Part shown: piece after piece, positions 1-7,088 of the stretch
Layout: the number at the start of each line of letters is the position of its first letter
Numbering within the stretch: position 1 is the first letter of the stretch
Made by a program: the position numbers and the translations under genes
Notes under the pieces: generated by a model
The model's database searches: none
The model's input: only the letters and a program-made list of their open reading frames with translations
What the model was told of the DNA's origin: nothing
Origin: a bacterium
GTDB lineage: Bacteria > SZUA-79 > Acidulodesulfobacterales > Acidulodesulfobacteraceae
NCBI GenBank assembly: GCA_021784835.1
Contig: JAJYHI010000082.1
Span: 1 to 23,841 of the forward strand
Length of the DNA stretch: 23,841 nucleotides
Direction: 5' to 3'

Positions 1-347
1 CCTTTTGTTCCTTCTTTGTCGAGATTTGGACCTATAGTTCCGCCTTTCCCGTTAATTACGTGGCATCCCGTGCATCCCTGAGCGTTAATAATTTTCAATG
101 CGGCGGTTTTTAAATTTCCGGCTGCCGGTTTGGGAGCGGATGCAGTTTTTGCTTTTGTTTTAGAAGTTTTCGATGTTTTTTTAGCTGCTTTTTTAGCGGC
201 TTTAGCTGCTTTTTTAGCGGTTTTTTTGGCCGGTTTAGTCGGTACAGCCGGTTTTTTTGCGCAACCGTAAAGACTGAAGCTTACCAATACTAAAAATAAT
301 GCGGTAAATAAAACGGTTAATCCTTTTTTTCCTTTCAATGCTTTCAA
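1..347 (-). CDS. Lipoprotein cytochrome c, 3' end outside window
   Basis: Reading from a TTG at 347 gives an open frame that runs off the left edge after about 115 codons. The N-terminus is basic then hydrophobic and ends in a lipobox (LYGC, Cys about residue 33), so the protein is probably lipid-anchored. A Lys/Ala/Thr-rich linker of about 45 residues follows, then a c-type heme motif CTGCH and a GxxGPNL-like stretch typical of class I cytochromes c. The likely role is electron transfer in the periplasm. The start is TTG because GGAGG lies about 8 nt upstream and no ATG is available; a second TTG three codons on is less well placed. The axial Met region lies outside the window. Heme motif, lipobox and start signals are seen; the partner and pathway are unknown. 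Confidence 0.8.
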   Translation of the reverse strand, partial: MKALKGKKGLTVLFTALFLVLVSFSLYGCAKKPAVPTKPAKKTAKKAAKAAKKAAKKTSKTSKTKAKTASAPKPAAGNLKTAALKIINAQGCTGCHVINGKGGTIGPNLDKEGTK

Positions 348-451
348 TTTCTTACCCTCCCTAATTAATTAAAAATTAAATTAAATTTATAATCGTATTA
401 CCATCACTTGTTAAATTAATTCAAAAAAAATGATTAAAATTATATGAAGTA

Positions 452-489
452 TATACTATACTGCATGTATCGATATGTAGTATGGTATA
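452..489. repeat. Near-perfect inverted repeat in the cytochrome leader
   Basis: Two 15-nt arms (452-466 and 475-489) match as reverse complements at 13 of 15 positions around an 8-nt centre. Both mismatches would be G-U wobbles in a plus-strand RNA but A-C mismatches in a minus-strand RNA. It lies about 60-90 nt downstream of the predicted promoter for the cytochrome gene. It could be an operator or an RNA hairpin. The repeat is seen directly; the function is unknown. Confidence 0.5.
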
Positions 490-546
490 TTTATAAATAC
501 GATATAACATTTGTTTCAGTCTTTCATTGACTTATTATCTTAATAT

Positions 547-574
547 ATAATATAACTATTTTTAAATTTGTCAA
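547..574 (-). promoter_or_regulatory. Predicted sigma70-type promoter of the cytochrome gene
   Basis: On the minus strand a perfect -35 box TTGACA (574-569) is followed after 16 nt by TATTAT (552-547); an alternative -10, TTATAT, sits at 18 nt spacing. It lies just past the radical SAM stop codon and points at the cytochrome gene, giving a leader of roughly 190 nt. The prediction rests on consensus match only. Confidence 0.5.
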
Positions 575-584
575 TAAATTTTTT

Positions 585-3017
585 TTATAAATTTATATTT
601 ATAATTTTTAATCCTTCAGGCAGCAAACCATTTATTTTATCTTTTAAATCGGTCAAATTCATAGATGCGGCATGAATTTTTGGAATTCTCCCCTTAATGT
701 ACAGCTCGTCGCTTTCCGACATAAAAGGTATCGGGTTGGAAAAACTTAGTTTCGGTCTCAAAGTATATTCGGATTCTTTATATAACAGCGGAATTTTTAT
801 TATCCTGAAAGCTTTAAGCAGTATTTTAACGGTTTCCAAATGTCCGAGATATTTTGCTATTCCTCTTTTTGAATATGTAAAAGTTATTTCTGAAAACGGA
901 ACGGTTTTAACTTTAATATCATTATTGCCGTTAAAATTATAGAGTTCTACGCTGTTTATGCCGGTTTTATTAAAAAAGACGTCTTTATTTATACTGCTGT
1001 CATAATTATCATTTACGCCGCTATTTTTATCTTTTTCATTTTCATTATTTTTAATATTATTTTTATGCATTTTTACATTTGCGGCTTTTGATGAATAAAC
1101 CGGACTTACGGTTTTAAAATCGCATACTCCGCATAAGCAGCATATTTTTCTGCAGTTTTGGGTAGAAAGGTATTCTCCGTCTATTTCGGAATTAAAATAA
1201 TAAATAGATTTAGCATTTTGCATGCAAGATTTTTTATATTCTTCTTTCAAAAATTTTTTATCGACCAGAATATCGATAAAATCCCACGGCAGCGGGTCGT
1301 TTATATTTTTTTCTTCATATAGATATTTAAAATAACCCTGATAAGATTGATAATCGTTTCCATGGCTAAACTTGTTTTCGTTTTGATTCCGGTTTTCGGT
1401 TTCTATCGCTTTTATCCATGCATCAAAGTTGAAAAGCCTCGACTCGCTGTCGTAAACGGCTCCCGATTTGTACGCCTTATAGATAATTTTAGACGTAAAT
1501 TCATCCCCTCTCGATATCAGCGCTTCTACAAAACTCACCCTGGGATCCTGATATTTAAAATTTACGTTCAGCGGTTTTAATATCTTTTTTAAATAATTTA
1601 TTTTAAAGCTAAGCGCTTCTTCTTTTTCCATAGGAAACCACTGAAAAGGAGTATGCGGTTTTGGAACGAAGTTATTGACGTTCACGGTAACGTTAAGTCC
1701 TTTTGCCGCTTTTTTTATTTTTACTATTAAAGAGGCTATTCCGTCCAAGTCGGCGATTCTTTCAAAAGGAAGACCTATCATAAAATAAAGTTTTAAAGAC
1801 TTATATCCTTTTTGAGAAAGCCCTGCTGCTTCATTAAGCAGATCAGTTTCGGATATATTTTTATTTATGATATTTCTTAGTCTCTGGGTTCCGGCTTCCG
1901 GAGCCAGCGTAAAATTTGTTTTTTTTACTGCGGCGGTTTTTTTAAGTATATTTTCGCTTAATGAGCCGATTCTCATAGACGGAAACGACATCGATATCCT
2001 CTCTTCGGTAGTTAATTCCGCTAACTCGGAAAGAAGCGGTTCTATTTCGGAATAATCTCCGGTAGAAAGCGAAGACAGCGATATTTCCTCTAAACCGGTC
2101 GTATGCAACCCGTGTTTTACGGCATTTACTACGGTATCTTTTTTCCTTTCCCTTACCGGCCTGTAAATATAACCGGCCTGGCAGAACCTGCATCCGGAAG
2201 AACAGCCCCTCGCTATCTCGACGGCAAGCCTGTTGTGGACGGTTTCTATAAGCGGTACGATATGCTTGTTAATATAAACATACTTGTTGGTTTTAAAATC
2301 AAAGTTATAATTTAAATCTATATCGTTAAGTAATGATTTTTTTACGCTTTTTGAAATTCCAGGCACATAAACGCCCCGTATTTCGGCAAGTTTTCTTTTA
2401 ACGTAATTTCTGTAATCCGATATATCGACAACGCCTGATTTTAGGTCGTTTTTTGCTTCCAATACCGCATCGCATACCAGGGCGGTAGCAATTTCGCCGT
2501 CTCCTATTATGAAAAAATCCATAAAGTCATTTAACGGCAGAGGGTTAAAAGCGCAAGGTCCGCCCGCTCCAACGAAAGGAGAGTCCGTTCCGGTTCGGTC
2601 TTTAGAAAATAAGGGAATACCCGAAAGTTCAAGCATTAATAATATATTCGTATAGGATAGTTCATACTGAAGCGAAAAACCTGCTATGTCGAAATTTTTA
2701 ATTTCTTCGAAAGATTCTAAAGAAAATAAAGGAATATTATGCTCTTTAAGTTTTGCGTTCATATCCGGATAAGGCAGGTAAACCCTTTCGCAGGCAATAT
2801 AATCGACGGAGTTTAAAATATCGTATATTATTCCCATTCCTATATGGCTCATGCCGAGTTCGTAAAAATCGGGGAAAGCCAAAGCAAATTTTAAAGGAAT
2901 ATTTTTGATATCTTTTATGGTAGTTCCTGTTTCCAAACCCAGATATCTAACCGGTTTCTGGACGAAAGGCAGAACGTCGCCGTTCAGTTTGCTATAAAGT
3001 TTATGGTTTTTTTTCAT
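585..3017 (-). CDS. B12-binding radical SAM protein fused to DUF2344 domain
   Basis: This belongs to the large radical SAM family with a B12-binding-like N-terminal region (TIGR03960 type) fused to a radical SAM-linked C-terminal domain (TIGR03936/DUF2344 type). Counting from the ATG at 3017, the N-terminal part contains the GMSHIGM and GFSLQYELSYTN blocks. The iron-sulfur cysteines appear as CxxxCxxC at about residues 272, 276 and 279. A second cysteine cluster (CRKICCLCGVC) lies near residue 640. An Asn/Lys-rich linker of about 70 residues leads to the C-terminal domain (last ~98 residues, beginning FTYSKRGIAKYLGH). The frame opens earlier at a TTG (3065), but neither start has a Shine-Dalgarno; I prefer the ATG because it leaves a normal lead-in to KPVRYLG. 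The substrate is unknown. It is transcribed alone, divergent from the M50 protease. Confidence 0.85.
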   Translation of the reverse strand: MKKNHKLYSKLNGDVLPFVQKPVRYLGLETGTTIKDIKNIPLKFALAFPDFYELGMSHIGMGIIYDILNSVDYIACERVYLPYPDMNAKLKEHNIPLFSLESFEEIKNFDIAGFSLQYELSYTNILLMLELSGIPLFSKDRTGTDSPFVGAGGPCAFNPLPLNDFMDFFIIGDGEIATALVCDAVLEAKNDLKSGVVDISDYRNYVKRKLAEIRGVYVPGISKSVKKSLLNDIDLNYNFDFKTNKYVYINKHIVPLIETVHNRLAVEIARGCSSGCRFCQAGYIYRPVRERKKDTVVNAVKHGLHTTGLEEISLSSLSTGDYSEIEPLLSELAELTTEERISMSFPSMRIGSLSENILKKTAAVKKTNFTLAPEAGTQRLRNIINKNISETDLLNEAAGLSQKGYKSLKLYFMIGLPFERIADLDGIASLIVKIKKAAKGLNVTVNVNNFVPKPHTPFQWFPMEKEEALSFKINYLKKILKPLNVNFKYQDPRVSFVEALISRGDEFTSKIIYKAYKSGAVYDSESRLFNFDAWIKAIETENRNQNENKFSHGNDYQSYQGYFKYLYEEKNINDPLPWDFIDILVDKKFLKEEYKKSCMQNAKSIYYFNSEIDGEYLSTQNCRKICCLCGVCDFKTVSPVYSSKAANVKMHKNNIKNNENEKDKNSGVNDNYDSSINKDVFFNKTGINSVELYNFNGNNDIKVKTVPFSEITFTYSKRGIAKYLGHLETVKILLKAFRIIKIPLLYKESEYTLRPKLSFSNPIPFMSESDELYIKGRIPKIHAASMNLTDLKDKINGLLPEGLKIININL

Positions 3018-3126
3018 GCTTATGTGATTATGTAATATATTATCATTATATAATATTACGGACAAAAAATTAACGGAAAAATTAAAATAAAATAATAAAC
3101 ATTGCTAATAAACTAATAAAATTATG

Positions 3127-3156
3127 TTGATTTATAAGGAAAAATAATCGTATAAT
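3127..3156 (+). promoter_or_regulatory. Predicted promoter giving a leaderless M50 protease mRNA
   Basis: TTGATT (3127-3132), an 18-nt spacer and a perfect TATAAT (3151-3156) lie directly before the ATG at 3165. With usual spacing, transcription would start about 3162-3165, leaving essentially no leader. Consistently, no Shine-Dalgarno sits at a usable distance from that ATG; an AAGGA lies too far upstream. Inferred from motif positions. Confidence 0.5.
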
Positions 3157-3164
3157 GGTTTAAT

Positions 3165-3881
3165 ATGAATAATACGATTCAGCTTATAGTAATTGCAATA
3201 ATTCCGGTTTTATTCGCCATTATACTTCACGAGGTTTCACACGGCTACGTGGCCCATATTTTCGGCGACGATACCGCAAAAAACGCAGGCAGGCTGACGC
3301 TTAATCCTATTAAACATATCGACCCGTTTGGAACTATACTCCTCCCTTTATTATTAATTTTGGTAGGTTCTCCGTTTTTATTCGGCTATGCAAAGCCTGT
3401 TCCGGTAAATTTTAACGGGCTAAAAAATCCGAAACGAGATACTGGATTCGTTGCGGCGGCAGGACCGGTCACTAATTTTATTCTGGCTTTTATATGTTTT
3501 GTTTTTTTAAAGATTATACTTTTTGAATTTCCGGTTATGAATTTATATCTTGCATATTTTATAAGCCATCTTCACTTTCAGGCAGTGCACGGCTCCTCTG
3601 TTTTTAAATTTTTCGTTTATCCGGTAACTTTTATGCTTTTTATCGGCATAATGATAAATGTAATACTTGGAACGTTTAATTTGATACCTATTCCTCCTTT
3701 GGACGGCGGCAGGATAGCCGTCAGTCTTTTACCAGAGCCTTTTTCTGGTTATTTAAGCAAATTAGAACCTTTCGGCATATTTTTAATTTTAATACTGCTT
3801 TTAATCGATCCCGGCAATTTTTTAGTGGTTTCTTTTAACTTTATAGTAAACGATATAGTTTTAAAAAATCTTTATTTTTAA
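3165..3881 (+). CDS. Site-2 protease, peptidase family M50
   Basis: A membrane-embedded zinc metalloprotease of the compact, PDZ-less type, about 238 residues. The first helix carries the zinc motif HEVSH (His22, Glu23, His26). The third ligand region is FNLIPIPPLDGGR (Asp180). Further hydrophobic segments lie at about 55-75, 97-120, 150-170 and 200-225. The block GRLTLNPIKHIDPFGT is characteristic of bacterial homologues often found beside segregation genes. The family cleaves substrates within the membrane; the substrate here cannot be told. The gene is followed 48 nt later by scpA in the same direction, a common neighbour pair in proteobacteria. The start is the ATG eight nucleotides past a TATAAT box, so translation is probably leaderless. 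Confidence 0.9.
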   Translation: MNNTIQLIVIAIIPVLFAIILHEVSHGYVAHIFGDDTAKNAGRLTLNPIKHIDPFGTILLPLLLILVGSPFLFGYAKPVPVNFNGLKNPKRDTGFVAAAGPVTNFILAFICFVFLKIILFEFPVMNLYLAYFISHLHFQAVHGSSVFKFFVYPVTFMLFIGIMINVILGTFNLIPIPPLDGGRIAVSLLPEPFSGYLSKLEPFGIFLILILLLIDPGNFLVVSFNFIVNDIVLKNLYF

Positions 3882-3929
3882 TGAATTTACTGTATTTTAA
3901 TTCCGTTATATATATTATAGTTTATAATC

Positions 3930-4907
3930 ATGCATCCGATTAAACGGCAAGATACCGTAGTAACTACTTCTTTAAATTCAAATTCCTTTTATCCCAAAGT
4001 AAACCTCGAAGCCTATAACGGACCTTTAGACCTGCTTTTAACTTTAATTAAAAAAAATAAAATCAATATATACGATATTCCGATAGTCGAAATAACGAAC
4101 CAATATTTGGAAGCTATAGGCATCGGCGAAAAAAGCGGAATTTTGACTAAAGATGAAGACACGGCGGAAGGCATGAACGGAGGCGGCGCCTTAAATTTAG
4201 ATTCCGGCGGCGATTTTATAGTAATGGCGGCGCAGCTTATATATATCAAATCGGTAATGCTTCTGCCTAAACGCAATACCGAAAACGGCGAAGACGATGA
4301 CGGCGATATAGAAGACCCTAGAGCCGAATTGGCAGATATGCTTTTAGAGTATAAGAAAGTAAAAGAAGTTGCCGAATTTTTAAATAACCGCCCTATACTC
4401 GGGCGCGACGTGTTCGGAGTTAAAATTATTCAAAACGATGAAGGTGAAGACGAAAACGGCGCTCTTATCGCGCAAAATCAGAATAAAAATAACGGAGTCG
4501 TTTTTGAAGCAAATATATTCATACTTTCTAAATATTTTTACGATAAAATAAAAGAAGCTCAAAACAGGATTAGCGTATACGAAATAGCTAAAGAAAACTT
4601 TTCCGTAAAAGAAAAAATCATAGAAATAATGGAGAAATTTAACGATAATATTTATTGTTTCGAAAATTTTAACGCCGCAGGAAATAACAATAATGCTATT
4701 GCTAATACGGGCAATATAACTTTTGGAATAATCGTAAAAAACAGCCGCACCAAAGATGAATTTTTTACATATTTTCTTGCTGTATTAGAAATGGCAAGAC
4801 TGCTCCTTATAAGTATCGATCAGATTCAGCTATTCGGCGATATATATATTGCTCCCGTTTCCGGCAGCCTCGAAACGTACCGTTCAAAAATAGCAAGCAT
4901 GAACTAA
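3930..4907 (+). CDS. scpA: Segregation and condensation protein A
   Basis: ScpA is the kleisin that bridges Smc heads and binds ScpB in the chromosome-condensing complex. The N-terminal Smc-binding region is clear (YNGPLDLLLTLIKKNKINIYDIPIVEI, residues about 29-55). The QLIYIKSVMLLP helix follows, and the C-terminal winged-helix region contains FFTYFLAVLEMARLLLISIDQIQLFGDIYI. At 325 residues it is longer than the usual ~250. The extra length is in acidic or Gly/Asn-rich inserts, such as residues about 72-95, 167-190 and 250-265. No good Shine-Dalgarno precedes the ATG, and expression may continue from the M50 gene. scpB, normally the next gene, is absent; scpA instead faces rluB across a REP-like region. 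Confidence 0.88.
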   Translation: MHPIKRQDTVVTTSLNSNSFYPKVNLEAYNGPLDLLLTLIKKNKINIYDIPIVEITNQYLEAIGIGEKSGILTKDEDTAEGMNGGGALNLDSGGDFIVMAAQLIYIKSVMLLPKRNTENGEDDDGDIEDPRAELADMLLEYKKVKEVAEFLNNRPILGRDVFGVKIIQNDEGEDENGALIAQNQNKNNGVVFEANIFILSKYFYDKIKEAQNRISVYEIAKENFSVKEKIIEIMEKFNDNIYCFENFNAAGNNNNAIANTGNITFGIIVKNSRTKDEFFTYFLAVLEMARLLLISIDQIQLFGDIYIAPVSGSLETYRSKIASMN

Positions 4908-4912
4908 TTTTT

Positions 4913-4934
4913 AAAGGGGACAGATTTATTTATT
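4913..4934 (+). repeat. REP-like copy, GGGGACAGATTTATTT type
   Basis: Immediately after the scpA stop codon lies AAAGGGGACAGATTTATTT. It resembles the other copies in this window (GGTGTCAGATTTATTTATT on the minus strand at 6877-6851) but carries GGGGACAG in place of GGTGTCAG. Sequences of this look commonly flank REP-associated tyrosine transposases in other genomes. No transposase is present here. Confidence 0.5.
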
Positions 4935-4975
4935 TCTTTACTCCCGACTGCGTTTGCTAGTTTAGTCGATAAATC

Positions 4976-5077
4976 GAAAAAGGTGTCATGAAAAAGGTGT
5001 CAGATATTATTTTCCGCATACGTAATAGTCAATTTATAAATAAACTACTTGCGGAAAATTAATCTGACACCTTTTTC
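4976..5077. repeat. REP-like hairpin between scpA and rluB, possible two-way terminator
   Basis: GAAAAAGGTGTCA occurs twice in tandem (4976-4988 and 4990-5002). From the second copy, a ~29-nt arm (4990-5018) is matched by a reverse-complement arm (5050-5077) with about two differences; 31 nt lie between. The arms share GAAAAAGGTGTCAGAT and TTTTCCGCA. Because each arm ends in CCTTTTT in its outward direction, the structure could terminate transcription from both converging genes. No other terminator is seen in this 231-nt gap. The repeat is seen directly; terminator function and REP assignment are inferred. Confidence 0.7.
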
Positions 5078-5138
5078 GCTTGACGGCAAACCGAAGCAGA
5101 AAAATATTTATTTATTTGCGCTGCCTCATATTAACATA

Positions 5139-6038
5139 TTAATCCGAGTCTGCGTTAGAAATAGCCAATTCCGCTGTTTTTTTGTTCAATATGCGGTATT
5201 CGCCGGAAGGCAGGTCGCCTATATATAGTCCGCCTATTCTTACTCTTTTAAGCATTAAAATCTTAAGATTAAAAAACTCCATAAGGCGTCTTATTTCACG
5301 GTTTTTTCCGTGGGTTAAATCGACCGACAGTATAAACTTATTGGGATTTTTTCTGACTATTCTTACGTCGTCAGGTTTTAAAAGACCTGTTTCTTCGAGT
5401 CTTACGCCTTTTTTTATCCTGTTAAAAAGGTCTGACGTCAGATCTCCTTTAACTTCTACTATATAGGTTTTTAATACGTCGAATTTTGGATGCGTCAATT
5501 TATAAGAAAAATCACCGTCGTTGGTAAGTATCAGCATACCCTCGCTCATAAAATCGAGTCTGCCCGCAGGAAATATATGCTTGTATTTCAAGGTTTCTTT
5601 TTTCACCAATTCCATGACTGTCTTAAAACCTTCTTCGGATTTTACCGCGGTAATATATCCTTGGGGTTTGTTAAGCATGATATAAATTTTAGGTTCTTCT
5701 TTGAATTTAATTTTTTTACCGTCGACGGAGACCTCGTCGCCGGGTTTAACCGAAACTGCAAGTTTATTTATTTTTTTTCCATTTATTACGACTCTGCCCT
5801 CTTCTATAATTTCGTCTGCATTTCTCCTTGAAACGCCGGTATGCATAGCTATAAATTTATTTAATCTTATTATTGCGCTTCCTGTGCCGCTTCCCGTGTC
5901 TGACGCAGGCAACGCCGATTTTACAGACTTTACAGATTTTACAGACTTTACAGGCTTTGATTTTTGCGGATTATTATTAGCAGATTTAGGAATCGCGGAA
6001 TACTTGGAAGTCTTGTTTATTTTTTTTTCTTTTGTCAA
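5139..6038 (-). CDS. rluB: Large-subunit rRNA pseudouridine synthase, RluB type
   Basis: It isomerises a uridine in 23S rRNA. An S4 RNA-binding domain (about 55-112: [23 protein letters not shown]...[10 protein letters not shown]) precedes an RsuA/RluB-type catalytic domain with the motif [11 protein letters not shown] (catalytic Asp162). The block [14 protein letters not shown] lies near the C-terminus. The first ~54 residues are a basic, Lys/Ser/Val-rich extension. The start is TTG at 6038: it overlaps the thiG stop by 4 nt (TTGA) and has GGAGGG about 9 nt upstream, so it is read as the last gene of the thiamine operon. RluB versus another RsuA-family enzyme is judged from overall look. In many genomes this gene follows scpA-scpB; here it is on the opposite strand. 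Confidence 0.85.
   Translation of the reverse strand: MTKEKKINKTSKYSAIPKSANNNPQKSKPVKSVKSVKSVKSALPASDTGSGTGSAIIRLNKFIAMHTGVSRRNADEIIEEGRVVINGKKINKLAVSVKPGDEVSVDGKKIKFKEEPKIYIMLNKPQGYITAVKSEEGFKTVMELVKKETLKYKHIFPAGRLDFMSEGMLILTNDGDFSYKLTHPKFDVLKTYIVEVKGDLTSDLFNRIKKGVRLEETGLLKPDDVRIVRKNPNKFILSVDLTHGKNREIRRLMEFFNLKILMLKRVRIGGLYIGDLPSGEYRILNKKTAELAISNADSD
5917..5952 (-). repeat. 9-nt tandem repeat inside rluB
   Basis: Four units alternating GATTTTACA and GACTTTACA on the plus strand, plus a degenerate fifth, encode the repeated Lys-Ser-Val steps in the N-terminal extension of RluB. The length keeps the frame. It is a likely slippage-prone tract in a non-conserved tail. Confidence 0.7.
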
Positions 6039-6820
6039 AATACTATTCCCTCCATTTGGGTTGAAGCCTGAGCATAAAGTTTCATGGGGATTCGTCCCGA
6101 TAGGTACGCCTGTCTGCCTGCTTCTACAGCTTTTTTCATAGCGTCTGCCATATTAACGGGATCTGCAGCTCCGGCTATCGCCGTGTTAATGAGAATTCCG
6201 TCAACGCCGAGCTCCATGGTTTTGCAAGCATCGGATGCCGTTCCTACTCCAGCATCGACTATTACGGGAACAGAGACCGTTTCTTTAATTATTTTTATGT
6301 TATACGGATTTTTTATGCCTAAACCTGAACCTATAGGAGAAGCAAGCGGCATAACTACAGGACATCCAATGTCTTCAAGTTTTTTTGCAAGGACAGGATC
6401 GTCCATCATATAAGGCATAACCGTAAATCCTTCTTTAACTAAAATTTTTGCCGCCTTTAACAGTTCTTCATTGTCGGGATAAAGGGTTTTTTGATCGCCT
6501 ATCACTTCCAATTTTACGAGGTCTGTTCTAAAAACGTCTAATTCTCTCGCAAGCAACAAAGTGTTTACCGCGTCTTCTGCCGTGTAGCATCCTGCGGTAT
6601 TCGGTAAAAGAATATACTTATCAAGGTCAATATAAGACAATAAATTTTCTTTGGCGTTAAAGTCGATTCTTCTTACGGCGACGGTTATTATTTCTGCTCC
6701 GGAAATATCCGCCGCCTCTTTCATTGTTTGAAAGTCGGGATATTTTCCTGTTCCGATAAGCAGTCTCGAGTCAAATTCGTATTTTCCTATTTTTAAAATA
6801 TCGTCTTTTTTTTTCATCAT
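6035..6820 (-). CDS. thiG: Thiazole synthase ThiG
   Basis: ThiG condenses deoxyxylulose 5-phosphate, the sulfur carried on ThiS thiocarboxylate, and dehydroglycine to form the thiazole phosphate of thiamine. The protein has the family length (261 residues) and landmarks: [12 protein letters not shown] near the start, the Schiff-base lysine in LVKLEVIGD (Lys103), and [14 protein letters not shown] and [10 protein letters not shown] for phosphate binding. AGGAGG lies 9 nt before the ATG at 6820; a second ATG follows directly. It is third in the riboswitch-led operon, 55 nt after thiS, with a REP-like repeat in the gap. It overlaps rluB by 4 nt. Confident. Confidence 0.96.
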   Translation of the reverse strand: MMKKKDDILKIGKYEFDSRLLIGTGKYPDFQTMKEAADISGAEIITVAVRRIDFNAKENLLSYIDLDKYILLPNTAGCYTAEDAVNTLLLARELDVFRTDLVKLEVIGDQKTLYPDNEELLKAAKILVKEGFTVMPYMMDDPVLAKKLEDIGCPVVMPLASPIGSGLGIKNPYNIKIIKETVSVPVIVDAGVGTASDACKTMELGVDGILINTAIAGAADPVNMADAMKKAVEAGRQAYLSGRIPMKLYAQASTQMEGIVF

Positions 6821-6850
6821 TTTATATAACCTCCTCTTTTATTTAAATTA

Positions 6851-6877
6851 AAATAAATAAATCTGACACCTTTTTTT
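6851..6877 (-). repeat. REP-like copy in the thiS-thiG gap
   Basis: On the minus strand the sequence reads AAAAAAAGGTGTCAGATTTA followed by TTTATTT. It shares AAAAAGGTGTCAGAT with the hairpin at 4990-5077. It begins within the thiS stop codon (TAA then a run of A), so the repeat directly abuts the essential Gly-Gly end of ThiS. Confidence 0.65.
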
Positions 6878-7079
6878 ATCCTCCTGGAGCTATAGTTACC
6901 ATGTCTATTTTATCGTTCTCTTTTAACGTGAACTCTGCGTAACAATTTTTGGAAATTATGGTTTTATTTACTGCAACGGCAGTGCTTTTTATATTAAGTT
7001 TGAGTTCGTCGATTAGTTTTTGAATCGTAATACCGTTTTGTTCGACTATATATTCGTTTCCGTTTAATTCTATTTTCAT
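6876..7079 (-). CDS. thiS: Sulfur carrier protein ThiS
   Basis: A 67-residue ubiquitin-like protein that ends exactly in APGG, the Gly-Gly tail that ThiF adenylates and that becomes a thiocarboxylate. As the thiocarboxylate it donates sulfur to ThiG. The beta-grasp pattern is visible: MKIELNGNEYIV, then the LIDELKL helix, then KENDKIDMVTIAPGG. It lies 9 nt after the CofH-like gene and has no Shine-Dalgarno, so translational coupling is likely. thiG follows. No thiF is in the window. Confidence 0.93.
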   Translation of the reverse strand: MKIELNGNEYIVEQNGITIQKLIDELKLNIKSTAVAVNKTIISKNCYAEFTLKENDKIDMVTIAPGG

Positions 7080-7088
7080 AAAATTTTA

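Noticed and set aside
697..2315. Plus-strand open frames across the radical SAM gene
   Set aside because: They lie antisense to a clearly conserved coding sequence and lack recognisable domains or ribosome sites.
4976..5077. Complete insertion sequence or MITE
   Set aside because: No target-site duplication could be assigned and no transposase is present; called REP-like hairpin only.
5182..6413. Plus-strand open frames across rluB and thiG
   Set aside because: They are antisense to well-identified genes, with biased composition and no domain.
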